A stretch of 64,000 nucleotides of DNA, from positions 8,680,001 to 8,744,000 of the forward strand of contig OZ231128.1 of the NCBI GenBank assembly GCA_965153355.1. The letters are read 5' to 3'. Of the stretch, positions 47,357-57,001 are shown piece after piece. The notes below the pieces were generated by a model. That model saw only the letters and a list, made by a program, of their open reading frames with translations. It made no database searches and was not told the origin of the DNA. The DNA is from Flaccisagitta enflata (lineage: Eukaryota; Chaetognatha; Sagittoidea; Aphragmophora). The translations under genes and the position numbers were made by a program. Each line of letters begins with the position of its first letter. Position 1 is the first letter of the stretch.

Positions 47357-48011
47357 GGGCAGCGGCCCCGAAGGGGAGGAAGTCCTGTAGAACACAGGGG
47401 GACTTTCGTTCGTCTGTCCGTTCTTTCGTCCGTCCGTCCGTCCGTGCGTCCCCCCCATCAGGCTCCTCAGGCCTCAAATCTGGCCTCTGAGACTTCAAAT
47501 CTGGCCTCTCAGGCCTAAAATCCGGCCGCTCAGGCCTCAAATCCAACCTCTCAGGCCTCAAACCTGGCCCCTCAGGCCTAGAATTAGGCTTCTTAGCCTC
47601 AAATTCAAATCCTCAAGCCTCAAACCTGGCCTCTCAGGCCACAAACTAGGCCTTACAGGCCTCAAATCAGCTATCTAAGCCTCAATTTATTGCTCTCAGG
47701 CTTCAAATCTGTCCTCTTACCTTTCAAGCCTTAATCCAGCTCTCTTAAGTCAGCCCTCCCAAGCTTCTGAAAGGCATTCTCAGGCCTTACATCAGCCTTC
47801 TTAGACCTCAGTTTAGGCTCTTGAAGGACTTCAGTCAGCCCTCTCGCATTTAATCCGATTCTTCAGGCAGGACGAACGAAAGTCCCCCTGTGTTCTACAG
47901 GACTTCGTCCCCTTTGGGGCCGCTGCCCTGCTTTCCCTCACTCCAATTCACAATCACTCAAAGCAGGGCAACGGGTATCCCTGACCACATATTGCCCTTG
48001 GGCGACCTGTT
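47357..48011 (+). mobile_element. HEL-B copy d, complete
   Basis: Same plan as the preceding copy. GGGCAGCGGCCCCGAAGGGG follows CTTTTT, then (GTCC)n, degenerate CTCAGGCCTCAAATCTGGCC repeats (47460-47860), the mirror of the 5' end, and AAGCAGGGCAACGGGTATCC. The hairpin GCCCTTGGGC and GACCTGTT close it. The 31 bp between it and the previous copy are pyrimidine satellite, so both hit the same array. Confidence 0.88.
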
Positions 48012-48460
48012 TTCTTTTATCTTTATCTGTCTCATTTCCCTTTATTTCTTATGGCTAGCTTTGTCTAATTTCCCTTTAATTCTCATTTCTCTATCTTTGT
48101 CTAATTTCCCTTTTATTCTCATGTCTCTCTCTTTGTCTCATTTCCCTTTATTTCCCATGTCTCTTTCTTTGTCTCATTTCCTTTTATTTCTCATATATCT
48201 CTCTTCGTCTCATTTCCCTTTATATTTTATATTTCTATCTTTGTCTCATTACCTTTTATTTCTCAAGTCTCTCTCTTTGTCTCATTTCCCTTTATTTCCT
48301 ATGTCTCTTTCTTTGTCTCATTACCTTTTATTTCTCAAGTCTCTCTCTTCGTCTCATTTCCCTTTATATCTTATAATTCTATCTTTTTCTCATTTCCTTT
48401 TATTTCTCAAGTCTCTCTCTTTGTCTCATTTCCCTTTATTTCCTATGTCTCTATCTTTTC
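48012..48460 (+). repeat. ~36-bp pyrimidine minisatellite
   Basis: About 12 units of TTTATTTCTCATGTCTCTCT plus CTTTGTCTCATTTCCC. Pieces occur before, between and after the two HEL-B copies, which therefore inserted into this array. Confidence 0.9.
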
Positions 48461-48629
48461 CTCTTTTTTTGGGCCAAATTGTGAGAAATGTGAATGTGAT
48501 CGTAATTCTTCATTTCCCTTTCGGCTCATTAAATGCTCTCATATTTTACCCCCATTTTCTTTTCTTGTTCCGTCAACTTGAGACCCATAATAACTCATTT
48601 GTCTCTATCTTTGTCTCATTTCCTTATTT
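48461..48629. other. No gene seen
   Basis: Short spacer; no supported feature. Confidence 0.5.
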
Positions 48630-49008
48630 AGTCGCGTGCACGTGACTCTACAACCCACTTTGTCCGTCCATCCGTCCCTCTGTCCTTCCGTTTGTCCGTT
48701 GGTCCATCGGTCAAACTTTACTTTTATTTTTTACCTCTAGTTATTCTTAGTCATTTTAGGTCATTTTTAGTTATTTTGAATCATTCTAAGTCAGTCTTAG
48801 TCATTCTAAGTCAGTCTTAGTCATTCTAAGTCATTTTACGTTATATTAAGTCACTTCCGTCAATTTCGTCAATTTCGTTGTATAAGTCCATTATCATCAT
48901 TTTATGTCTTTTTAAGTCATTTTAAGTTATCCTAAGTCATTTAAAGTCAAATTGAGTCATCACAAGTTATTTATCTCCCGCACGCGACTTATAGGTGTTG
49001 GCCTTGTT
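48630..49008 (+). mobile_element. HEL-A long copy with short array
   Basis: Hairpin AGTCGCGTGCACGTGACT (one mismatch), CTCTACAACCCACT, (GTCC)n, about 20 units of AAGTCATTTT/AAGTCAGTCTT, then CCGCACGCGACT and ATAGGTGTTGGCCTTGTT. 379 bp. Confidence 0.92.
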
Positions 49009-49409
49009 ATCTTCTCTCTCTCTCTCTCTCTCTCTTTCAACTAGAGACCCATCGAGATCGTTTTATTTGTTCCACTTATGGCCCACACGTCACTCAATTT
49101 GCACAGTCTGCAGACTTTGATCATTTATTCACTAACAAATTACTTAATTTACACTTGATTTACACTTAATTTACACAATGTGCAGACTTTGATCATTTAA
49201 GTACTGACAAATCAATGACTTCAGACAGTTTGCAAAAACATCCTTGATAACCCACACATAATTCAATTCACACTTATCAGACTTGGATAGGCACCAGGAG
49301 TGAAACACTAACCATCTTTTTTCGATATCTAATTTGGATATCAATAAATGGATATTCAACATAGTAAATTCCCAATATTCACAAATAAGAAAATGAAAAC
49401 CCGGTTTTT
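49009..49409. other. No gene seen
   Basis: Begins with a short (CT)n. Contains GCAGACTTTGATCATTTA twice and resembles 52230-52400; likely an undefined interspersed repeat. Confidence 0.5.
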
Positions 49410-51225
49410 AGTCGCGTGCACGCGACTCTACAACCCGCTTTGTCCGTCGGTCGGTTGGTCGGTCGGTCGGTTGGTTGGTCACACTTTACTTTTTTTATTA
49501 ATTTTATTTCTTTAAGTCATTTTTAGTCATTTTTAGTCATTTTAAGTCATTTTAAGTCATTCTAAGTCATTCTAAGTCATTCTAAGTCATTTTAAGTCAT
49601 TATTGTCATTTTAGTCAATATAGTCCTTTTCATCATTTTAAGTCATTCTAAGTCATTTAAAGTTATTTTAAGTCATTTCAAGTGAGTATAAGTCATTTCA
49701 AGTGATTTTAAGGCATTTTAAGTCATTCCAAGTCATTTTAAGTCATTATTGTCATTTTAGTCAATATAATCTTTTTCATCATTTTAAGTCATTCGAAGTC
49801 ATTTTATGTCATTATAAGTCATTATACATCATTTCAAGTCATTTTTAGTCATTCTAAGTCATTCTCAGTCATTTTAGTCATTTTAGTCAATGTAGTTATT
49901 TCACTTTTTATTTACCTTATTTATAGGTAATTATAGGTCATTATGCAATTTTGGGTAATCATAGGTAATTATAGGTCATTAAAGGTCACTATGCAATTAC
50001 AGGTAATATAGGTCATTATAGGTAATCATAGGTCATTGCAGGTAATTATAGGTCATTATGTAATTATAGGTAATAATAGGTCATTATAGGTAATTATAGG
50101 TTATCATGCAATTATAGGTCATTATTGGTAATCATAGGTCGGTATGTAATCATAGGTAATTATAGGTAATTAAAGGTGATAATAGGTAATTATAGGTAAT
50201 TACAGGTAATTGTGGGTCATTATATAATTATAGGTCATTATAGGTGATTATAGGTCATTATAGGTCATTATTGGTAATTATAGGTCATTATGTAATAATA
50301 GATAATCATAAGTAATTAAAGGTAATTATAGATAATTATAGGTAATTATAGGTCATTATGTAATAATAGGTAATCATAGGTCATTTTAGATAATTATAGG
50401 TAATCATAGGTCATTATGAAATTATGAGTAATCATAGGTAATCAAAGGTCATAAAAGGTAATTATAGGTCATTATGTAATAAAAGGTCATAAAAGGTAAT
50501 TATAGGTCATTATGTAATAAAAGGTCATTATGTAATAATAGGTAATTATAGGTAATCATAGGTCATTATAGGTAATTATATGTAAATAGACAATTATAGG
50601 ATATTATAGGTCAATATTCAATTTTAGGTAATTATCGCTAATCATAGGTAATTATAGGTAATTATAGGTCATTATGCAATTACAGTCAATTATAGGTAAT
50701 CATAGGTCATTAAAGGTCATTGTGTTCTTAAAGGTAGTTATGGGAAGTTATGGGTAATCATAGGTCATAATAGGTAATTATTGGTCCATATGTAATTATA
50801 GGAAATCATAGGGCTTTATAGGTACTTATAGGTAATTATTTAATTATGGGTAATTATAGGTAATTATAGGTAACTATAGGTAATCATAGGTCATTATAGG
50901 TAATTATGTCTAGATCATTATGTTATTATAGGTAATTGTGGGTAATTTTGGGTAATCATACCTCATTATAGGTAATTATTGGTCCATATGTAATTATAGG
51001 TAAACACAGGTCTTTATAGGTACTTATAGGTCATTGTTTGATTATGGGTAATTATAGGTAATCATAGGTTATTATAGGTAATCATAGGTCATTATAGGCA
51101 ATTATAGGTCAATAGGTAATTATAGTCATTATCATCATTACAGGAAATAACATACTTAGATAATTAGGCGATTAGGCGATTAAGTAAGTAAGTCTCGCAC
51201 GCGACTTATAGGTGTTGGCCTTGTT
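49410..51225 (+). mobile_element. HEL-A long copy, complete
   Basis: Perfect hairpin AGTCGCGTGCACGCGACT, CTCTACAACCCGCT and GTCGGTTGGTCGG run. An AAGTCATTTT array (49510-49905) and a ~10-20-bp TAGGTAATTATAGGTCATTA array of about 1.2 kb (49920-51130) follow, then GCACGCGACT and ATAGGTGTTGGCCTTGTT. 1816 bp. Confidence 0.93.
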
Positions 51226-51424
51226 CTGAATCTATCCAATAAGGTGATGAGTGCAGATGCACCACTAGCTTGTGACGCATCGAAGTACTGTTAGAAGGCA
51301 GTAAGTCCTTACGACTTCAACTTTTTTACATCATAGCCATGGGGTTGCTCAACATAAATCCAGAGACTTCCTGAAAATTTATGCAGAAGATCTCTACAGA
51401 ATAAAAACCAATGGGTATATAATA
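51226..51424. other. No gene seen
   Basis: No supported feature. Confidence 0.5.
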
Positions 51425-52218
51425 AAGTATGTTTTTTTTTTCGGATACAACATTACATGAAACAGTAATAGAGATAATCAAATTCTGAAAAAAAAAACTT
51501 CCTGAGAGATGGTGTAAATGCATTTTATGATATGTGACTCCCAAGATCTTTTCACAAAAATTTCGTCTTTAGAACAAGCATGGAAGTAGATGTCATCATA
51601 TCCAAATTGTTTCTTTGGAAAATTTGTCATTTGGACTGTTTCCTTTTAAATTGCTCTCATTTCTTAACGAATTGAGCTACAGATACCAGATTGGTCCCAA
51701 ATGAAAGGTTTTTTGGAGTTGTTTTTGGGACAGTTTCAGTTGAAATGCTCTTTTGATGTTTCAGATCGATTTGTGAACTATGAATAAACTTTTAATCAAA
51801 ACATTTTTTGAACACCAATTTTTTTCATGCCTGATGTGATGTACCATTGAAGAAAAATTTCCCTGTTTGTATATCTTAAAACTATTGTTAATTAGCTTTG
51901 ATTGGAGAACAATATAGAATTTCTGGCTCAATCCGTTTAGAATTAAAAGCAACTCAAAGAAAAACTCTTCCGCCAAAAACCTTAAATAATTTTTTTTTTT
52001 TTTTTTTTTTTGTTTTTTTTCTTTTTGTTTTGCTGATTTGGAACAACATTTTGTCATTTTTCAAAAGGTATAGATTTTTGCAAAAAAAGTCCCAGTAGTT
52101 ACACATCATAAAATGCATCACCATCAGCATTGAGAAACTTTTTTCAGAATTCAATTATCTCTATTACTTTTTGAGTAAAGCCGTCTTGTAATGTTGCATT
52201 TGAAAAAAAAACATTCTG
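51425..52218. mobile_element. Foldback MITE of the CAGTATGAT family (copy 3), uninterrupted
   Basis: AAGTATGTTTTTTTTT on the left mirrors AAAAAAAACATTCTG on the right, with TA outside. ATGCATTTTATGATATGTGA mirrors ACACATCATAAAATGCATCA, and GAGCTACAGATACCAGATTGG in the left arm mirrors the weaker right-arm copy. It serves as the empty-site reference for the interrupted copy at 38067. Confidence 0.83.
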
Positions 52219-52933
52219 TATAAACAGGATTCGGAACCATGCAGAATGTCACTCTCGGTTGCTAACTTTGATCATTGAAGACCCACAGGTGACTCAATTT
52301 ACATAACTTATTCGCTACAATCCTTGTTTATCCAAACTTCACTCATCTCACTCAGTTTGCAGAATTGATCCTTTATTTCTGATTTTGCACTAAGCGCCTA
52401 TAAGTTCATCCATGGACAACATTTTCCTTCTTCAGACCCAAAGTACACCCTCTCTATCTCTCTCTTTTTTCATGTTTTGTTTTTGCTTTTATATGTGTGT
52501 AGTTTTTGTCTCATTCCCAATTCTTCTTCTGCATTTCTCATCTTAAGTTTATTGTTTTATTTCTCCAACTTTCCAAATTGTCTTGTTTCAACTGTTTTGT
52601 TCTCTTTCAGCAATTTCTCCTTTTCTCCCCTTATTTCCTATTCCAACTTTCTTTCGTAATTTTGATTTTTCGTTCTTTTCTTTCTTTCTTAAGCGTCGGC
52701 ATTGGCCGATAAACTACTGAATTTCAGTATTGATACCCATTAATATGCTTACAGGCCCATGTTCCAGCCCAGATACCCATTTTCTTTGCCTTCAGGCCCA
52801 AATTTCAGACCACAGGACCAAATCCTTGCCTTGAAGCTCAAATTCCAGACCTCAGACCCAAAAGTTTCAACGGCAGGAAAAATTTAAAAATGCAATCATG
52901 ATTTCATAAATACCCTGACTTTTTTGTCTTCAT
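52219..52933. other. No gene seen; short GGCCCAAAT-type repeats at 52750-52870
   Basis: A pyrimidine-rich stretch (52440-52700) and a few inverted, degenerate GGGATTTGGGCCT-type units. No supported gene. Confidence 0.55.
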
Positions 52934-53083
52934 AGTCGCGGACACGCGACTCTACACCTTGCCGTGTCGGTCGGTCCGTCGGTCGGTCCGTCGGTCGGTC
53001 ACATTTTTGAATTCCAAGCGGTTTTCGTATTACTGCTCCTGCCCAACCGTCCGCGACTGGACTGCCATGTATCCGGCCTTGTT
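52934..53083 (+). mobile_element. HEL-A short copy, variant hairpin
   Basis: Hairpin AGTCGCGGACACGCGACT, CTCTACACCTTGCCG, (GTCG/GTCC)n, internal CCGCGACT, then GCCATGTATCCGGC and CTTGTT. 150 bp. Confidence 0.92.
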
Positions 53084-53395
53084 TTCATGTGAATCGTATA
53101 CTTAAAATTACTTTTGAGGACAGAAGAAGATAACAATGTACACACTAAGTGATTTTAGAGACGATCTATCTTTTAAAAGTATTCCGGCACCATCATTGTT
53201 CTTATAATAATGCAAAAAGTAAGATGAAACACACCCTACTAAGACCATATGATCCCACGATATTCCTCACCATTTTTTTTCTCTCTTTTTTGTAATTCAA
53301 TCGGAACAGTTTGTTGGGCGGAGTCAAGGCAGGCAGGTGTCTCTGGTGACAAAAATCGCGATTGTTCCCATTTATCGCGTGACGCTTAGCCTACA
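53084..53395. other. No gene seen
   Basis: 53130-53230 resembles 26800-26900; otherwise nothing. Confidence 0.5.
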
Positions 53396-54360
53396 TTTGC
53401 CAGGGTGCCTAGAAAAGCCACAATCGAAATCGCCCCTGCAAAACTGTTTTTCCTAAGCAAAAAATCTTTCAAAAGAGCTATTGCACGACTTCCATTTCAA
53501 CCAGGACCCATCGTTAGGGTGAAGCTAAAGATTGCAATGAATTATCATTGCAATCTATATTTCCATCATGCAAATTTTGTCTCTGTAATGCATCTATGGA
53601 AACTTCAAAGTTACACAGTGGGCCTTAACTAGGTATGAGTTCAAATAAATCCCCAATGGTAGTGACTTGTATAAGTAGGTAGAATTTATAGAGGAGAATT
53701 GATATAAACTCTTAAAAAAAAATTCCCCTCAAAAATTTTTGCAAAAATTGCTAAAAAGTAGCAATTTTTGCATATATTTACAAATAGATCTCAAGGATAT
53801 CGTAGTTTCAAAATTGTGACTCAAGATTTACATTCCTGGTGAAATTTCCAATCATTTGATAGGGGACACTATATACTTTCATGAAAAAATAAGATTTTCA
53901 TATTTTAAACCACCATTGCTTTCTTTGTAACGGCGGCTTAAAAAATGAAAATCTTATTTTTTTCATGAAAGTATATAGTGTGACCTATCAAATAATTGGA
54001 AATTTCACCAGGAATGTGAATCTTGAGTCAGAACTTTGAAACTGATATATCTTTGAGATCTATATGTAAATATATACAAAAATTGATATTTTTTAATGAT
54101 TTTTGCAAAAATTTTCAAGGGAAATTTTTTTTAAGGGTTTACATCAATTCTGCACTATAAACTGTACCTATTAATGCCAGTCACTACCATTGGGGATTTT
54201 TTTTAACTCATACCCAGTTAAGGCCCACTGTGGTTACCCTATCGATGGTTCCCGTTTGATTGGAAAGTCGCACATTAGCTCATTTGAAAGCGTTTTTGCA
54301 AAAGTAAAACATTTTTGCCGGGGGAAGTTCAACCTTGGCTTTTTCAGGCACCCTGGCAAA
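53396..54360. mobile_element. 965-bp near-perfect palindromic (foldback) element
   Basis: TTTGCCAGGGTGCC at the left mirrors GGCACCCTGGCAAA at the right. Long arms pair almost throughout, for example CACAGTGGGCCTTAACTAGG with its mirror near 54215, and ATGAAAGTATATAGTGTG near 53960 with its mirror near 53870. The spacer is about 50 bp around 53930. No transposase; the duplication is not clear. Confidence 0.88.
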
Positions 54361-54652
54361 CATACCCTACACATTTTAGTGAGTTTCAAACCGATTTTTT
54401 TTTTTTGGCCGACCTTCGGGGCTAATTATTATCTTTTTTTTTACGGTATGAACAAGTTTGTTTTTTTTTTTGATCAAAGCAAAGATTTTTTTGTGTTTGT
54501 TTTTTAGGTTTTTTGTTTTTGCTGGAACCTCGAGATCAGTTGTGAGTATTTTTTTTTTGTATTTATGCTGTCTTAAGCCACCTTTTTGGAGAGATTTTCA
54601 GACATGACGCTGAATGCACTGGCCACTGGTTACCAAGCTATTGATTTACTTG
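54361..54652. other. No gene seen
   Basis: T-rich stretch with many TTTTTTTT runs; no supported feature. Confidence 0.5.
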
Positions 54653-55119
54653 GGGGGTAATTCTAGCAGGGGTGTATATTCTTGAGTCGCTTTTGATTTT
54701 TTCCCCCCCCTGCCTTTGATTTTCTTCCCCGCGACGCGTCGCGTCGCGTTTTTATATCCATGATTTTCTTCCCCATATAGCAATAAAACTATGTAGCTAA
54801 GGTTTGAATAGTGTTAAATTGTGTTCTACTAATTGAGTTTTATGATTTGGTACTGTAAAAAGTTATATTTTCCCCAAATTTCCTTTTTTTTTGCTTTTTT
54901 CCCCCTTAGATTTCCTTCCCCATCTCCAGACCCTTTGATTTCCCCCCCCCCACCGGGGGGGGGGGAAAACTCAAGAATATACAGGCCTGAATTCTAGTCA
55001 AAGACGATCGCATTTTTGAAAGGGCCACTCGGTCGATCACTACGATCAATTGCTCGCACCGCTCACCCCGCTCACTCGCTCCGCAGTGCTTCGCTTTGCT
55101 ACGCTAGCTTCGCGTTTTT
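54653..55119. mobile_element. PIF/Harbinger-like MITE, partial, split by a hAT-type element
   Basis: GGGGGTAATTCTAG before and TCTAGTCAAAGACGATCGCA after the nested element match one end of the 36316-36559 MITE. GAAAGGGCCACTCGGTCG and CGCTCACTCGCTCCGC follow. It breaks off at TTCGCGTTTTT (55119), where a HEL-A copy begins. Confidence 0.75.
54667..54989. mobile_element. Short hAT-like element with 8-bp TSD
   Basis: Left end CAGGGGTGTATATTCTTGAGT and right end ACTCAAGAATATACAGGCCTG form a 21-bp inverted repeat with two mismatches. It is flanked by AATTCTAG (54659-54666 and 54990-54997). 323 bp. Inside are poly-C blocks, GCGACGCGTCGCGTCGCG, and a poly-C/poly-G hairpin at about 54941-54965. Confidence 0.92.
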
Positions 55120-55186
55120 AGATGCGTCCGTCAGGAACGCATCTCTATAAGAGGGTTTGTCCGTCCGTCCGTCCGTCGGGCTTGTT
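55120..55186 (+). mobile_element. Minimal 67-bp HEL-A relative
   Basis: Hairpin stem AGATGCGT...ACGCATCT, then CTCTATAAGAGGGTTTGTCC, (GTCC)n and GGGCTTGTT. It keeps hairpin, microsatellite and TT terminus but has no interior. The T-run flank and AAAGGGTC resumption match an insertion into the MITE's TTTTTGAAAGGGCC region. Confidence 0.72.
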
Positions 55187-55245
55187 AAAGGGTCACTCAG
55201 TCGCTTGTTATGTTCGTTCGCTTGCACCGCTCACTCCGCTCAATG
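55187..55245. mobile_element. PIF/Harbinger-like MITE fragment
   Basis: AAAGGGTCACTCAGTCGC and CGCTTGCACCGCTCACTCCG match the internal end of the MITE family. Confidence 0.65.
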
Positions 55246-55480
55246 GAATGCAAGAAGGCGATGTTGAGCTGAATGAAAACCTAAAAGCATTGTGCCAAGA
55301 TATTTCTCATGTTCAGCCATGCTGCTCAATGACGTTAAACCATAAAACATTGGGCATAATCCCCTTTATGACAGCATATTTCTCATGTTCAGTCATGCTG
55401 CTCAATGATATTAAACCATAAAGCATAGGGCATAATCCTCTTTACGCCAGGATATTTCTCATTTTCAGCCATGCTGCTCA
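55246..55480 (+). repeat. ~76-bp tandem repeat, 2.5 units
   Basis: TATTTCTCATGTTCAGCCAT plus GCTGCTCAATGA starts at 55301 and 55377, with a third partial unit near 55450. Confidence 0.85.
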
Positions 55481-55519
55481 AAAAAAGAATATGGTTACAA
55501 ACAAATTTACAGGCAAGTA

Positions 55520-55635
55520 TTCAGACAGGATCAGACAGGCAGACAGACAGGCAAGTGATCAGACAGGCAAGTGACAGACAGACATGCAGACAGACAGGCA
55601 GACAGACCGGCCAGTGATCAGACAGGATGAACAAA
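55520..55635 (+). repeat. CAGACAGGCA minisatellite
   Basis: Units of GATCAGACAGGCAAGTGA and CAGACAGGCAGACAGAC; low-complexity tract. Confidence 0.85.
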
Positions 55636-55719
55636 GTGTAATGGACTCAAGTTAGACAGTTCGTAAGAAGCAACGGCTCATTTGTCTATCATAATTATTA
55701 TATACAGCGTCTTTAAATC

Positions 55720-56915
55720 GGAATGAAAAATGATAAACCTTTATAACTGCTAAACTACCCCGTGTTCAATCTCAAAGTGGGAAAAGTAAAAAGCTTACAT
55801 TCCTAAATGCAATTAGTCAATGATTTCAAAACATTTTTCTCTTGTAGTATTATGTTAGACGTTTTTGTATAAAAATTTCATTGGTCTCTTCTTAATAGTT
55901 TGTCCGCAACATCAATTCTAAGTAAAACATGTACATAAAGTTTGAGCTACCAAACGCTCATTTCAATCATGATAGTTTTTCTTAAAATTGCTCTAATTTC
56001 TAAACAGCTTGAGCTACAAATGCCAGATTAGTCTCAAGTAAAGCATAGTTAAAAAATGTTTTCATCTGAGACCAATCTAGAATCGGTTATCAAGCCGTTT
56101 GAGAACTAAAGGCAGAATATTGAAAAACAATGTTAAGAAAAATAAGAGTTTTTAAGCCTCAACTGTGAACACTTGTTTTACTTCAAATTGATGTTGTGGA
56201 CAAACTATTTAAGCTAGACCAATCAAATTTGTACACAAAGAACGTCAAATATAATACTACAAGAGAAAAATAGTTTGAAATCATTGACCAAGTGTGTTTA
56301 GAAATGTAAGCTTTTTACTTTTCCCTTTTTGAGATTGGACAGCCTGTACTGGGCAAAAAGTCTTCAAATTTTCAGGGAATCCCAGTAATATATTGCGGTT
56401 TTGTTATACAAAACCTCAAATTGGAGTAAAAGATAGTTGAGGATTGGCAAAACATCAGATAGAATTCACTTTTGAAGCAGAAACAATTCTTCCATATTTT
56501 CCTCCATGAAGAAGCTTTCTTTATTTGCATGCCATTTCTAAAGAAGACAAGCTAGAGCCCCGGGAAATGGTCTTAAATGGCAGGAAATATATCATGGATT
56601 TCAGTTTCGTCAAAAAATTTGAGAAAATTTGGATATTTCAAGACTAAAAAAAAAGATGATTTTTTTTCATTTGAAACCAGTCTCAGGGTTCCAGCTCAAT
56701 ACATTTTGAAATTGCAAGCAAATAATGACAACTTCTTTAAAAAAATCTAAAGTAAGTGATTTTGCCCCTTAGAATTCTCTTTTTTCAATGATTTGCTGAT
56801 CCTCACCTATCCATAACTGAAAATTGAAGTATATTACCAACATTCCTTAAAAGTTTGAAGACTTTTTGCCCAGTAGTTTAGGAGTTATGAATGTCATATA
56901 TTTCGCCGTGTGGTC
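55720..56915. mobile_element. Outer foldback element, host of a nested MITE
   Basis: TTTATAACTGCTAAACTA on the left and, after the nested MITE, CTGGGCAAAAAGTCTTCAAA (from 56349) mirror TTTGAAGACTTTTTGCCCAG and TAGTTTAGGAGTTATGAATG near 56850-56895. Inner arm pairing continues between about 56350-56460 and 56780-56860. Its outer end resembles the element at 27404-28106. Outermost boundaries are approximate. Confidence 0.75.
55758..56346. mobile_element. Foldback MITE, TA-flanked, nested
   Basis: Left CCCCGTGTTCAATCTCAAAG and its continuation to AAAAAGCTTACATT mirror right AATGTAAGCTTTTTACTTTT and GAGATTGGACAGCCTG. TA lies on both sides (55756-55757, 56347-56348). Internal GAGCTACAAATGCCAGATTAG and its mirror relate it to the other TA families. 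Same terminal family as 33607-34199. Confidence 0.87.
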
Positions 56916-57001
56916 ACAGCAGAACATAAAAGTTACACATCACACAATCAAAGCAAAACCGTAAACAAAGAAACAGAAAAAGGAAAAAAAAAAATCAGTA
57001 A
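56916..57001. other. Short A-rich spacer next to LINE 3' end
   Basis: Contains AAAGAAACAGAAAAAGGAAAAAA; it may include the LINE's 3' untranslated end, but no poly(A) in the right orientation was recognised. Confidence 0.4.

Noticed and set aside
47890-48645. 251-codon Leu/Ser/Phe frame as a membrane protein
   Set aside because: It spans the end of HEL-B copy d and the ~36-bp pyrimidine array; the repeat explains the hydrophobic pattern.
53405-54507. Frames of 75 and 105 codons as genes
   Set aside because: The first lies wholly in a palindromic foldback element and the second runs out of it into T-rich sequence; neither has recognisable domains.
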